DNA of 64,000 nt, from NCBI GenBank assembly GCA_028752905.1, contig JAQNBH010000007.1, forward strand, positions 16,857,233-16,921,232, read 5' to 3'. Under the pieces are notes generated by a model. That model searched no databases and was not told the origin of the DNA. It saw only the letters and a list, made by a program, of their open reading frames with translations. Position 1 is the stretch's first letter, and every line of letters begins with the position of its first letter. Shown here in pieces: positions 1-41,480 of this stretch. Source of the DNA: Cladorhizidae sp. MBARI D1340-BT2 (taxonomy: Eukaryota > Porifera > Demospongiae > Poecilosclerida > Cladorhizidae). The position numbers were made by a program, and so were the translations under genes.

Positions 1-137
1 GGCGGGGGGAAAAATTGAGCTTCAGTCAGTCGATAAATGAGTGCTATTTTAAGCTGCAACTATTGTGTTTGCTCGATAAGCTTTAAACTTCTTTGATACT
101 GTCAGGGTAGCTGCACTAGGCCATGCACTCTACAACC
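1..137 (+). repeat. 5' LTR remnant (partial)
   Basis: The stretch from about 40 to 137 aligns with about 5,027-5,132. Shared blocks include GATAAGCTTT(T)AAACTTCT, ATACTGTCAGG and ACTAGGCC(A/T)TGCA. The left part is outside the window. The outer ends and the primer-binding site could not be fixed; TGGTGGCAGTGG directly after the LTR is a candidate for the latter. Confidence 0.5.
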
Positions 138-481
138 CTGGTGGCAGTGGACAAAATGACCCATTCGAGAAATTCTCATCAAAATGAACCTACAGAAAAG
201 TGCTCTATCCTCAGCAAGCCACTCAGAAATTGCTTCAATTAGTACTCAGTGGTATCAGTAACTTGATATTTTCCCAGGGCATCAGAAAAAGGATACTGAC
301 CCAATAGCCCCACCACCCCTCTACCACAGAGGCCAAGAGTGACAGGAATTGTCCCACTGAATAGGGATATGGTCAACTTGTAGAAATACATGGAGAGGAA
401 GATCAGAGCAATTTTAACCCAGAAACGAGTTCAAGTGTTGACAGGTTGTCAAACTCTGTTAAACGATAGAAAACAACAATG

Positions 482-1500
482 GCAAGCAACAATGAAATGA
501 AGGAAAACTCGCAAACAGAGACAGCCAGAAGATAGAGAATCCCCAGATGACATGGAAGAAATACCAGGCTTTCAAGCTGCATCAGAAACCTCCACCATCT
601 GCTATGACCAATTTGTCCAAATGATGAAGGCTAGTGCAGATGCTGACAGGGAGGACAGAAAATGTGCCCGAGAGCAAGAAGAGGCATTTGAAAAGAGAGA
701 ATGAGCAAGAGAAGTGGGTCGAGCATGAGCATGAATGCAAGGAGAGAGAAATCAGATGATGAGAGAGAGAGAGGAGAAGCTCGAGAGAAATGCCAAAAAA
801 GAAATGGATGGAACTGGGGGAACAGCAATGACAGGAAGATCGCTGGCTGGAAATGCTCAATCACCAGAGACGAATGCAGGAAGAGCAATTCACAAAGAAT
901 GCAGAAAAGGCCACACTAGAGGGGAAAAGACACCTGTAAATAGGAAGAGAAAACCTTGCCTGGCCTTGGTCAAAGACCCAAAGAAACAGTCAGTTACCTT
1001 ACCAACTTCAAAGACAAAATGGAGAGGTTCGAGGTTGATCAGAACCAATAGACCAAACTGCTGCAGCCGCTACTGGGCAATATATCCACCGTCTACATGA
1101 ATCTCCTCCCACTGAAAATACAGAATACTTCATCGAGTTGAGCCAAGAACTTATTGCCTTCCCAGCGGTTATGAAAAACTACCACTGACGCCAATGGGAG
1201 AAACTTTGTTTGAAGGTAGGGGAAGACATCATAGAGTGCAACTCAAGAGTATATTGGCCAACTGTACAACCCATGCCACCAACATGGCAGACATGATAAA
1301 CCAGTGCATCACCAAGAAACTAATGACAATCATTCTCTTCCAGACAGCTGGCTGGACAAGGGACCAAGAACCCAAATCATCTAGCAGAAGCTGCTCACAT
1401 TTTCAGCAGGCTACAGCAAAGAAAACTCCACAAAGCCATACACTCCCAAATCTGACAATTATACTACTGATTCAAACCAAGGAGCAGACCAGATGAGAAC
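482..1500 (+). pseudogene. gag-like remnant
   Basis: Open stretches in shifting frames, very rich in Lys, Arg, Glu and Gln (around 540-960), follow the 5' LTR at the place expected of gag. No capsid motif is recognised with certainty. The call rests on position ahead of the CCHC knuckle and on composition. Several stops and frame changes interrupt it. Confidence 0.4.
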
Positions 1501-1584
1501 ACTCAACACATATCTTCCTTGATCATTATAATTATTGAGAAAACTGAGAAGCAATATGACCACAGGACATGGAACAAAGACAAG

Positions 1585-1880
1585 GGTCCCGACTGTTTCA
1601 GTTGTCAAAGGTTTGGGCACATACTGTCCACTACGCTACAAAGAAGGCCAATATGGGAAAAGCCTCCAAATCACTAGAATTCTTACTCTACAGCGGACAG
1701 TGAATGTCAGACGAGTGACCAGATTTGTGAGACACAGGAGTCAAACCCTCATACATACACAGATGGGAAGTCAAATAATGAAGATTGATGAGTCCACTAA
1801 ACCAGAATTAATGGCTCCCATGACCACAGTGGAATTGAATGTGAACAGACTGAGAGAGAAGGGAGGATGGTGGTGATTAA
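1585..1880 (+). pseudogene. CCHC knuckle and aspartic protease remnant
   Basis: At 1,594 the frame reads CFSCQRFGH, the first three ligands of a retroviral-type CCHC knuckle. The last Cys appears only after a one-base frame change (about 1,632). At 1,731-1,739 another frame reads DTG followed by VKPSYIH, which fits the catalytic D-T-G of a retropepsin. Both lie between gag and integrase. The region is broken by stops. Confidence 0.55.
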
Positions 1881-2179
1881 CAACATTATGTTGATATACT
1901 CATGGGGCACAACATCCCCACATCAACTCCTTAACCAAGCTGGAACAGATGAGGAGTAAACTACAGAGATGGCGTAAGAAGAGAAGGAACTACCATGAGC
2001 AGACTTTATTCATCAGCGACAAGAATGCTAGTGAGTACAGATGGTAAAAAGGCAAAGAAGTGCCATAATGTCGTGCAGAAAGCATGTAACAGACACCGAC
2101 AGACGACCAAGAAAGCTAAACCAACGGGGGAGAACCTACCCCATTCGATGGAGGAATCGACCAGCTCATAGAAGCACTG

Positions 2180-3416
2180 GGAAATGACCCATCTTTGGTC
2201 AAATCCAGGAGAACAGCTGGACTGCCAAACTCACCAGCAAGTAAAGACTGCTGTACTGCCAGGATCAGTTACCAAAGATGCTGCAAGAGTGGAGCAGCTG
2301 TGTTCCCTGTCCAGTCCAGAGAGAAAACACTGAGGATGGTACACATTGCCCCACTGGCAGGACATTTTTTAAACAGCCAAGACAATGTAATGAATTAATT
2401 GCCAATTTTTCTGGCCTGACATGACTGATGATATCAAGTACCTCTGCAAGAGATGCCAGATGTGCCAGAAGACAGCTCCCAGACATGGAAGAAAGGCCCA
2501 TTGATTCCTCCCATTATCAGGACTCCCTTCAAAAGACTGGCCATGGAGATAGTGGGACCTTTCCCAACCCCAGAAGAGGGGCACAGATAATCTGTGACTA
2601 TGGCACCCACCAGCTAGAAGAATTCCCTTTCAAGTCCACCACCAGTAGAGGTGTTGCTGAAGCTTGATCGAGATGTTTTCAGGACAGTTTTTCAAGAAGA
2701 AATACTGACCAATCATGGGTTTAACTTCTGTAGTCAGCTCATGTCCAAATTTTTTTGACTGTTGGAGATTTGTTCCATCAAGATAGCCACCTATCACCCT
2801 GAAACAGATGGAATGGTGGTTAGATTCAATGGAAGGCAGGACTCAGGAAGTATGTGGAGATGTTCAAAGGCTAGTGGCATAACGCAAACGCACACCCATA
2901 CATTCTCTTTGCCTACAGTGAGACTCTACAAACCACTACTGGCCTCTCACCTTTCAAACTGACATTTAGCAGATGCTCAAAAGGACCTATGGTTGCACTA
3001 AAGAGAGACTGGCATGGATTAAAAACCACCAATAAGAACATAGTGTCATTCCTGATGGAGACTTACAAGCAACTTAAACGGGCCACAGAGGTAGCCACAG
3101 AGCATGAGCCAGCAGCCAAGGGAACGATGAAAATGTATTACAAAAAGGTAGCAAGATGCTACTTCTACAAGGTCAGATATATCAAGTCCTCATCCTGAAG
3201 CCATCCATAAAAGTGAAGTTGCATGCCCAATGGCAGGGCCACTTCACCATCATCAGAAAGCTTCCGGAAACTACATACCAAGTACAGAAGAGGAAGACCG
3301 ATGGAAAGATTCGAACTTACCATGTCAATTTCTTCAAACACTGCGATTCTCCTTCAGCAGTGTGCCTACATTCTGACACCACAGAAGATATAGATAACCT
3401 ACTCAGCTGTGAGTAG
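2180..3416 (+). pseudogene. Integrase remnant lying upstream of reverse transcriptase
   Basis: A His-His/Cys-Cys domain is readable (HIAPLAGHF near 2,340, then CKRCQMCQK near 2,440). It is followed by core pieces including EILTNHGFNFCSQ (about 2,697-2,740) and YHPETDG (about 2,790), the region of the catalytic Asp and Glu. The C-terminal part near 3,215-3,340 reads WQGHFTIIRKLPETTYQVQ and RTYHVNFFKH, the usual SH3-like end of gypsy integrases. At least three frameshifts and several stops are present. Domain order from here to RNase H runs without a gap. Confidence 0.8.
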
Positions 3417-3559
3417 AACCCCAATAACAGAAGAGATTACTGTGAGTAAGCAACTAACCCCAACCCAAAGTGAGGACCTGATGCAACTCCTAAGACCGAG
3501 AACAAGGACATATACAGTAACATGGGAAGGAGCTATCATTGCGACCTCTATCAAAATAG

Positions 3560-4770
3560 ACACCAGTGAAGCCAAATCAGCATGACTATACAGATTGTCC
3601 CATTCTCAACTCTCAGTATCGAAACACAAAGTTAAACAGATGTTGGAAGTTGGTATCATCACCCAAAGCAAGTGTGCCTGGGCATCTTCCCTGCTGATGG
3701 CCCTGAAGAAGGATGGAACATTCTGACCAGTGATAGATCACTGGAAACTAAATAAGGTCACAAAGCCTGACTCCCTCCTGATGCCACACAGAGGATATGA
3801 TAGTTAAGCTAGCCACAGCAGAATTCATTACCAATCTCAACCTGACTAAAAAGTGTCAGTAGACCCAAAATCCAGACAAAAGATAGCCTTGATCATGGCC
3901 TTTGGGAAGTATGAGTTTACCTTTATGCCATTTGGATTGATGGGTGCACCCATCACCTTCCAACGTATGATAAGTTCCATGCTTGGAATTGTGTCTGACC
4001 AAGTAGCTGCATACCTTGATGATTTGTAATCTTTAGTAAAACATGGACCGAACGCCTTGACCACATCCAAGAAGCATTGGACAGAATGAGGGAAGCAGGA
4101 CTAATGAAAATGAGCAATATTTCCATTTGGCGATGAAAGAGTGCATCTAACTTGGACACCAGGTGGGTTGTGGCCAGGTGAAGTCCGATTTGGCGCTTCA
4201 GACAGCCAAACAGGAAACAAGATGTCTGGTCATTCTTGGGACTGGCGGGCTACTACAGGTGATTTGTTGACAACTTTTCAAGCATTGCCACTCCCCTCTC
4301 AGACTTCACCATGGATAACCAATCTGACAAAGTGGAAAATGCTGCAACAACAGGCCTTTGAAAAGTTGAAGAAACCCAGTCCCACGGACCAGACTTTGCC
4401 AAACAGTTTATTCTCCACACTGATGTCTCAGATTTTGGCATCTGCACCATTCTCATCCAGAGAGATGAGGACGGAAATGACCTACCAATGACCTACTTCT
4501 CCAGGAAACTCCTGACGAGAGACCAATTTTGCAGCAATAGTTACAGAATGCCTGGCTATTGTTGACTGCATTCGACACTTCCAGGTGTACCTTACTGGAG
4601 TACCATTCAAAGTGGTGACAGATGAACAATGCCTCAAGTAACTGGGCTCAGTGAAAGATGCTGGAGGAATAAAAACATGCTGACAGCCATTCCAGTTCAA
4701 CATTTGCAATAGGGCATGGAAATCAAATGGAAATGCTGATGGATTCTCATGACAAGCATGGGAAAAGAAG
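3560..4770 (+). pseudogene. Reverse transcriptase and RNase H remnant
   Basis: The RT start is seen near 3,600-3,770 (VKQMLEVGIITQSKCAWAS, then WKLNKVTKPDS). It continues with FGKYEFTFMPFGLMGAPITF and the catalytic YLDD at 4,012-4,023. RNase H follows with FILHTDVSDFGI near 4,408-4,443 and TYFSRKLLTRDQF near 4,490. The motifs are of Ty3/gypsy type. In-frame stops (one directly after YLDD) and frameshifts make it inactive. The coding remnant ends before the 3' LTR region. Confidence 0.82.
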
Positions 4771-4956
4771 AAGAAAGAAGTGAAGAGACCTCCATTTCCT
4801 TGCAGGATAGGGTGGCAGGGAATATTGTGAACTCCTCCAAGAGGAAGGCCCCCCCCCACAAATTACTTCACTACAGAACAGGACAAAATAGACCTTTCAT
4901 AGATGAGGTCACAGGATGACCTCAGCATCATAGACTCTTAACGACTAACCAAACAT

Positions 4957-5135
4957 TGTATGAAAACTATTGTTACCTTGTAAGGGCATGATTGGAGCTC
5001 TCTCCTGTTAGCCTAATTAAGGGAACCATAAATGAGCTCTATAACTAAGTGCATTTTTGTTGTGAGCTGGATAAGCTTTTAAACTTCTACAATACTGTCA
5101 GGTTAACTGAACTAGGCCTTGCATTCTACAATATT
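4957..5135 (+). repeat. 3' LTR remnant
   Basis: Sequence from about 5,027 to 5,132 matches 40-137 with substitutions and small indels, so it is the second LTR. The start at about 4,957 (TGTATGAAAACT) is a guess; the matching part of the 5' LTR is outside the window. Divergence between the two LTRs agrees with an old insertion. Confidence 0.5.
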
Positions 5136-5140
5136 TGCAA

Positions 5141-5905
5141 GCAAGTCAAAGGAGCTGATTTTGCAAGCGAGTATGAATGAGAAAATTTCTGAAGGAGAAC
5201 TAAGATGGATTTAATGTTGGTATCTCAAAGATACACAGCAACTGTGTTTATTCCTTAAATCTACAAAACTATTTGGACATCCTTCATGCTAAAAATCTCT
5301 GTTTAGCCAAAATGTTATGGTAATTCTTGTACCAGGCATGCCATTGACATCATTTAGGAGCAGATGTACAATAGATGTGGAGCCTGAAATACAATAGTTT
5401 CACACAATAAAATTGATCTTTGTATGACATAGACAAGCAGGTATAATTATGTGTAGTAATTGCAGTCAAAAGACTTTGAATTAAATGTGAATGCATAATG
5501 CTCATCAGAAAATAATGAATAATTGTTCCTAACAAGAATCATGGGCTTTCTAGAATTCTTGTTTCAATTTCTAGTGAAATATTATGTGACTTGATAATTA
5601 AGGTACCGAAAGGATACCTAACAAAAATGGTTTTGTAATGATGAGAGGCACACCTAAAAATAAAACTTCAAGAAGTTCATCAACCCGAGTTGATCGTAAA
5701 ATGTAACATCAAAAATATTTAGCATTCATTTATCTGGAAAAACATACCCAACTTGTTCATTAATTTTTACTCTGTTTCACGTAAGGTAAAAATTAATGTT
5801 CTATAATAAGAGTAGGATTATTCAGTGATGAGGAGTTTGTACAATCTTCCACTGAATATCACATTATTCTGATAAAATAGCCTACTCTTACTGACTGATC
5901 CTTAC
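5141..5905. other. AT-rich flank, no gene seen
   Basis: This stretch lies between the retrotransposon and the last traced exon of the minus-strand receptor gene. The FN3 domain in that exon is incomplete, so a further exon with about 35 residues is expected downstream. I found no convincing acceptor plus FN3 sequence here. The continuation may be lost, hidden or outside the window. Confidence 0.5.
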
Positions 5906-36313
<30,408 letters not shown>

Positions 36314-36551
36314 CTGGAAAGAGTAAAATTCAAGTTGATTATTGGGAGAATGTTATATTGTATTGAGAGTTTAAATAGTAGCTGCATTGCTCATAATTAT
36401 GATTTGCTTATATTTAGCGACTGATTTCAATATACACACATCACAACAACAACTAAAAAGAATCCCCCAAGCGCTAGCAGCTAATGGAAATGGCTGGTTG
36501 GGAATATGCATTGAAACAGAACTAATAATAAACAGCTGTTAACACAGATAC

Positions 36552-36623
36552 CACGGAACAGGACTTGCCAAAATTGACGTAGAAAGTGAGAGCCAAAACC
36601 AGAAGCAGTAGAGCTGCCTTCAT
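36552..36623 (-). CDS. Candidate first exon: signal peptide
   Basis: ATG at 36,623 begins MKAALLLLVLALTFYVNFG, a clear secretion signal (Lys, leucine-rich core, small residues), followed by KSCSV and a GTATCT donor at 36,551. It lies 240 bp upstream of the first SRCR exon, as expected for exon 1 of the receptor. However, this donor leaves phase 0, while the SRCR exon starts in phase 1. Either a small exon is missed, a non-obvious donor is used, or the copy is broken. Confidence 0.55.
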
Positions 36624-37190
36624 GATGCAATATTAATACAAATGACTGTGCTGGCTATCGAAATCGTCCTGCAGGTCAGATTCTCGTATGCGCCCAAGGG
36701 TACAGTTCTGACTGAGAGTGGGAAGGAAATCCTTCCCATTAGCGCACCCCTAGGAAATGATCCGGTGCCTCCTGTTTCCCATACGAAGTGGCTAGGGACC
36801 GGAAGTGGCCTGGAAGACAACCTGTGGCGACCAGTGTTGCAGTGTCTGGTGACCTCGCGCCCTGGGGATCACCTATCCTAGTTCTCAATGATCCCCAGTC
36901 AGAGGATACAGTAACCCAGGCGGGTGGAATGCCCCCCTCTCCTCATGTTCATCTGAGGAAGCATTCATCTTAATACTTTGACGTTTCCATTTCATTAACA
37001 ATTATCAAGCATGTAAAGTGCCAGTTTGCTTCCCTAAAGAAAGTTAAATTGTTTAGCAGCTGCTTCTGGTGTAGAGTACATCCCACAAAATCTACCAACG
37101 AAGAAAATTTATAATAAAATTACCTACTAAAAGTCTGTACAAATACACACAAATAAATCTTTGAACACATATGTGAAGGTATCTGAGAAA
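36624..37190. other. GC-richer block upstream of the signal-peptide exon
   Basis: 36,640-36,960 is clearly richer in G and C than its surroundings and holds a plus-strand open frame (36,642-36,881) with no known domain. Position directly upstream of the minus-strand signal-peptide ATG would suit a promoter, but a transposon fragment is equally possible. Confidence 0.35.
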
Positions 37191-38290
37191 ACAGCCCACT
37201 TGGAGCAGGGCGAAACATGCACTTTTGCTTTCTTCTGTGCTCCGTTTTCTGCTAAACTATGCTGACCAGAATGCTCTTCTTCTACCTGGTCACATTCCAG
37301 GCTGTATATAGCAGATCAGAGATATAATTTTTTTGGCCATCTAGCGTATAAAAGCGAGGAATTTGGACGGTGTATCATGAATCTGCTGAGTCTGCACATT
37401 GCATTCATGCTGCTGCATACTCCACTTTCTGTAGGCTATGGCAGTCACTCCTTCCAGCAGTTATAATAATGAAGCCTATGTCTGATTTGTGTCGGACTTG
37501 TCAGTAAAATAGTACAGCGATCCTTTGAGCTGCCAACTGTTCGGATGTTGAAAAATCTGCTACCATACACCATACAAGAAGCTGAAGAGCATCTCAGAGT
37601 TGTACAGCTAGAGAGGTTTCTACAAAACTGTGTGTGACAACTGTAGGTGACAAGTGATTAGTTTTTTCTTGGCATGTGGCACATTTACACCCCCACCACC
37701 TCACTCTAAGGTTCCTTCCAACTCGAACAATCTTGCTGTGCACTACTCATTCGATTATGCACAGCAAGTTCACTACCTATCTGATCTTCTGCAGCCCGGC
37801 CCGATTTTTTTTTTGGACTCCAACTATTTGGAGTTAACTGCGAAGCTCTCCCTGATGAGGCCTGGGGACTGTGGAAAAGGAGCGAATGCAGTGGTGAGCC
37901 AGCTCCATTATTTTTTCGAACACCATGGTCTTGGCGAATATAAAGTTTTCCTCCATTGTGACAACTGTATTGGTCAAAACAAAAACAGCTGTGTTATGCA
38001 GTATTTGATGTGGCAATGATTGACTGGAAGGCACTGAAAGGTAACTCTGTCATTCCTCGTAGTTGGACATATTAAATTTGCGCCAAATTGGTGTTTTGGC
38101 CTCCTCAATTGACACTACAGAAGGACTAAGATTGGCAGCTTGAAAGATATCGCACAAGTTGTTAATGACTCGGCTGTGTGTAATGTTGCTCAACTTGTTT
38201 CATCTGAGGATGAGACAATTATTGTGCCAACGTTTGATTGGACTGACTTTTTCCCCACTTACATCAAAAAGGTTCCTGGAATATTTTGAT
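37190..38290 (+). pseudogene. Decayed gene of a DNCxGQNKN-type mobile-element family
   Basis: Coding-like sequence in two or three frames: CGTFTPPPP, then VHYLSDLLQPGPIFFL, MRPGDCGKGANAV, LHCDNCIGQNKNS (37,949-37,987) and QYLMW. After a stop at 38,018 it continues with SFLVVGHIKFAPNWCFGLL and KIGSLKDIAQVVN, and ends near FDWTDFFP. An upstream part near 37,470-37,640 reads MSDLCRTCQ. I know this pattern from repeated, transposon-like genes of sponges and cnidarians with an RNase H-like character; exact family is from memory and unsure. Confidence 0.55.
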
Positions 38291-38387
38291 AGCTATGAAG
38301 GAACATTCTGAAAGCAATTCTGCAAACCTTGTGATTTTGAAGAATCAGTTGTCAACCGGCTTTGATGTGCTTCCTAAAATATGTTGT

Positions 38388-38660
38388 GTGTATAGCTAAA
38401 GGGTACATACATATGTGGTATATGTGGTGTGTATGCTAAAGGTTACATAGATATATGTGTACAGCTAAAGGTTACATCTAGATATGTGTGTGTAAGCTAA
38501 AGGTTACATAGATATATGGTGTGTACAGCTAAAGGTTACATAGATATGTCATGTGTATGCTAAAGGATACATAGATATGTGGTGTGTACAGCTAAAGGTT
38601 ACATAGATATGTGTTGTGTTCAGCTAAAGGTTACATTGATATGTGGTGTATATAACAAGC
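38388..38660. repeat. About 31- to 34-bp minisatellite
   Basis: Eight or so copies of GCTAAAGGTTACATAGATAT followed by GTGGTGTGTACA, with variation in length. It lies right after the DNCxGQNKN pseudogene. Confidence 0.85.
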
Positions 38661-39383
38661 TAAAACATGCTTAGTCCTTTTCCTTGTATAGATCTCTATA
38701 GGCAGAGATGGTATATCTACAAATAACATATATAATAGTAGTAGGCAGAATATTCCACTAGATACATCCATAGCTAAATGTTTTTCATAAAACCAGAGGG
38801 ACAATATATAATTAGTTTTTATACAGTGAAAGCTATAGGTAGCTTCCTACAATTGTAGATCATCTAATAATTATAAGTTAATTCGCATACAGTGAAAGAG
38901 AAAGTTGTAGGTAGCTTCCAACAGTTGTAGAACAATAATAGTAATGTTTTTAAATATCTTTTATTGATATTTATGTTTTATTTATTTATTTTTATTATTG
39001 TTATATATATTATATATGTTATTTATTATTAGGGATTGGACCACGACTAGTGTTAGGGTTTGGAAAATGACTAGGTTTAGGGCTTGGACAATTACTAGGG
39101 TCAGGCCTTGGGCAATGACTTGAGTTAGGGCTTGGACCATGAACATGGATCACATGATTATGTTGAAGATCTGTGCTGCTAATCATTCTAACAAGTGTAG
39201 CGTTCTGATTGATCACATTTATCTAGTGAAAACATGCAGCTGCTTGTTGACTCATCTCAGTTGCACCCAGTGTGCACTTATATAAGCATGTATTTGGATT
39301 ATGACCTTTTACCAATTTCAAACCACATGTTAATCACTGCTATGCTCTGGAGCTTTGCACAATTTGGGCATTCTAGTAATAAT
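38661..39383. other. AT-rich stretch with small repeats
   Basis: Two copies of a unit with ACAGTGAAAG and TAGGTAGCTTCC lie near 38,825 and 38,891. A degenerate 24-bp repeat with TTAGGG lies at 39,030-39,150. The segmental duplication begins at 39,384. No gene recognised. Confidence 0.6.
39030..39150. repeat. Degenerate 24-bp repeat with TTAGGG
   Basis: About five units of the type GACTAG(G/T)(T/G)TTAGGGTTTGGA. The telomere-like hexamer recurs once per unit but in a longer frame, so this is not a plain telomeric array. It lies about 230 bp left of the duplication breakpoint. Confidence 0.7.
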
Positions 39384-39990
39384 GGCAGAACAAGATGCAA
39401 AGGTTATCTTTGGTTGGAGCGCATACATAAGGAGAAAAGGAAACTCTCCTGTAGATGAGTGCATAGCAGTTCTATGGGCTTATAGCTTGAATTGTAAGTA
39501 GTGTTCAAACTGTTCCTTTTTGTCAACACAATTACAAAGCAGCTGCAACAAGGAATGGTGGAATCAGTCAACCTTCCCATCACTCTGGGGATGGTATGCT
39601 GTTGTACAAGCCTTCTTGACACCAAATGCAGTGAGAGTTAGGCTGAAAGTAGGACTTTCCAAGTTTATGCCTTGTTCTTAGTTTAAAACATCAGGGAGAC
39701 CAAACATGGTAAACAACTTAACAAGCTCGTGAGTTATGCGCTTTGCTCTCTGATCTGGCATTTAAATGGCCTCAGCCAATTTTGTAAAATAGTCTAGTAC
39801 AACCAATAAGTAACGATTATAGGCAGAAGACAGAGGATCCGATAATACATCAACTGCAACCAGCTACCATGGCAGACAAATCGGGACTTTTGTTAACGGG
39901 TCCCAAATTGGAGAAGGAACTCTTGCTTTCTGACAAGAAAAACATTCACAACAATGACGATCCAGCCATATTAACCAAGTGTGCCTCTTG
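39384..39990 (-). pseudogene. Integrase remnant (copy B)
   Basis: The frames read QLVAVDVLSDPLSSAYNRYL, VLDYFTKLAEA, HELVKLFTMFGLPDVL, then AYHPQSDGKVD at 39,598-39,566 and HSSTGEFPF near 39,450. Both Asp positions and the region of the catalytic Glu can be placed. It ends where homology to copy A ends. Confidence 0.75.
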
Positions 39991-40639
39991 ACAGAGTAAT
40001 TCTAATTGGATTAAAGCCTGATTTAAAGGCTGGTGGGGAATACTGGAGCAAGAGTGTATTGATGTTATCAACAAGTTTGAGTTGTGACCAAAGCTGTCGA
40101 TAACGATGAAGTGGTGAACGATTCTATGTTGAAACAAGTAGTTGTACTTTAAACTTCAATGTCTTGTCAATTTCTTGGAGTAATCATTTTGCTGAGTGGT
40201 ATGGAACTTGTCCAGAGAGATATCAGGCATAATAAGAGTGAGTGCACAGGGAGAGGTTGCCATTTCACATCATAGAGCATCAGCATTCATGTTCTGGGAT
40301 CCAGGCGATATACGATCTTGAATTCATACTCTTAGCCTTTTGGAGTGAGAACCATGCTCCTTAATTTTGTGGCAGATAACCATTGCAGGCTTTTGTGACT
40401 GTCAAAAGTGTGAAGTCATGGGAGTCTATAATATTGAAATTATTTCACCCCGTAGATAACACCTAGATATTATTTCTGGAAAATACTGTAGTTTTTTTCA
40501 GACTTTGTTAAAGAATGGCAAGCATAAACAATAATATCAGCATCTTGTTCCAGGATTGCACCTAAAACAATATTACTGGTATTTGTTTGCAATGTGAATA
40601 ATTCTGCTTGGCTGTTTATTTTGGGTAAGCTAGGACTGG

Positions 40640-41480
40640 GGCTCACACTAGTTTATCCTTCTAGGACAATAAGGATTGTTGACACTGTGTCGAGGAAAAT
40701 GGTACTCCGTTCTGGGTGGTAATCGGAAGCAAGGCCCAAGAAGGGCCATCATGACAACAGTTAGCACCAGCCAATCTTGTACAGTCTGCACCTTGCATTT
40801 GTCAGGCCTCATTCCACTCCCTGTAAATATATGACCCAAGCACAATACCTGGGACATACCAATCTGATTATTTCCACTCAAAGTGCTAGGCTAGCCTCCC
40901 ATACTCATTCCAAAATCTGTTGCAAGTGACCTTTGCGCTCAACTGCATTAGCAGAATGGATGTCATCGTGATATGTTGTGAAAAATTGTAGTCTCCAGAA
41001 ATCTTTTCCACGAGTTTTTGGAATGTACTTGGGGTGCTAGTTGGTCCAAATGAATTCACCTGAACTGAAAGAGGCCTATTCCTGGGCCTGGGCAGAATGC
41101 ATTTTTGTAGTCTTCTGGGTTACTGGAATCTGCCAATAACTCACTTTGGAGGTCGATGGTCATTTTGACAAGAATGAGCGATTTCAGAGAGTTTTTGCTC
41201 AATACGCTCAAAAATGTCCCAATTGGAAAAATAGTGCTTCTTTCGGTTAAAAAGGGGAGTGGAGCCAGAAAGCCTACCTTGAACTTCGTCAGATAGGGAA
41301 AGTGGTAGGTAACTTTGGTTGTTAGTTTGCAACAGTTAATACAACCAAATCTCTCCGGATTTCTTCTTTACAAACACTGCTCCTCGACAATTTCCTTGTC
41401 CAAAATATCCTCCATCTGCTTTTGTACTTCTTCTCTGTAGTGAGCTTGAATATGTGTTGGTTGCACCCATACTGGGATCC
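40640..41480 (-). pseudogene. Reverse transcriptase remnant (copy B)
   Basis: Frames read EVQKQMEDILDKEIVEEQ near 41,430, the usual start of gypsy RT, then VKKKSGEIWLY (41,336-41,370), a middle part with FERIEQKLSEIAH, and LGHIFTGSGMRPDKCKVQ near 40,810. The catalytic YxDD is not preserved in a readable frame. A deletion lies just after the IVEE motif. Confidence 0.7.

Larger units (their letters stand above)
1..5140 (+). mobile_element. Degenerate LTR retrotransposon, Gmr1-type Ty3/gypsy
   Basis: Related sequence at both ends (near 76-137 and 5,071-5,132) marks the LTRs. Between them, broken reading frames give in order a gag-like region, a CCHC knuckle, a DTG protease motif, an integrase with H2C2, core and C-terminal parts, a reverse transcriptase with YLDD, and RNase H. 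The residues resemble Ty3/gypsy, but integrase lies before reverse transcriptase. That order is known from the Gmr1 group of gypsy-like elements and from Ty1/copia. Stops and frameshifts occur throughout, so the copy is dead. The 5' LTR is cut by the window edge. It lies just downstream of the receptor gene's last visible exon (opposite strand) and may sit in its next intron or past its end. Confidence 0.8.

Noticed and set aside
582..888. Ser/Leu-rich minus-strand frames
   Set aside because: Antisense of the charged gag-like region.
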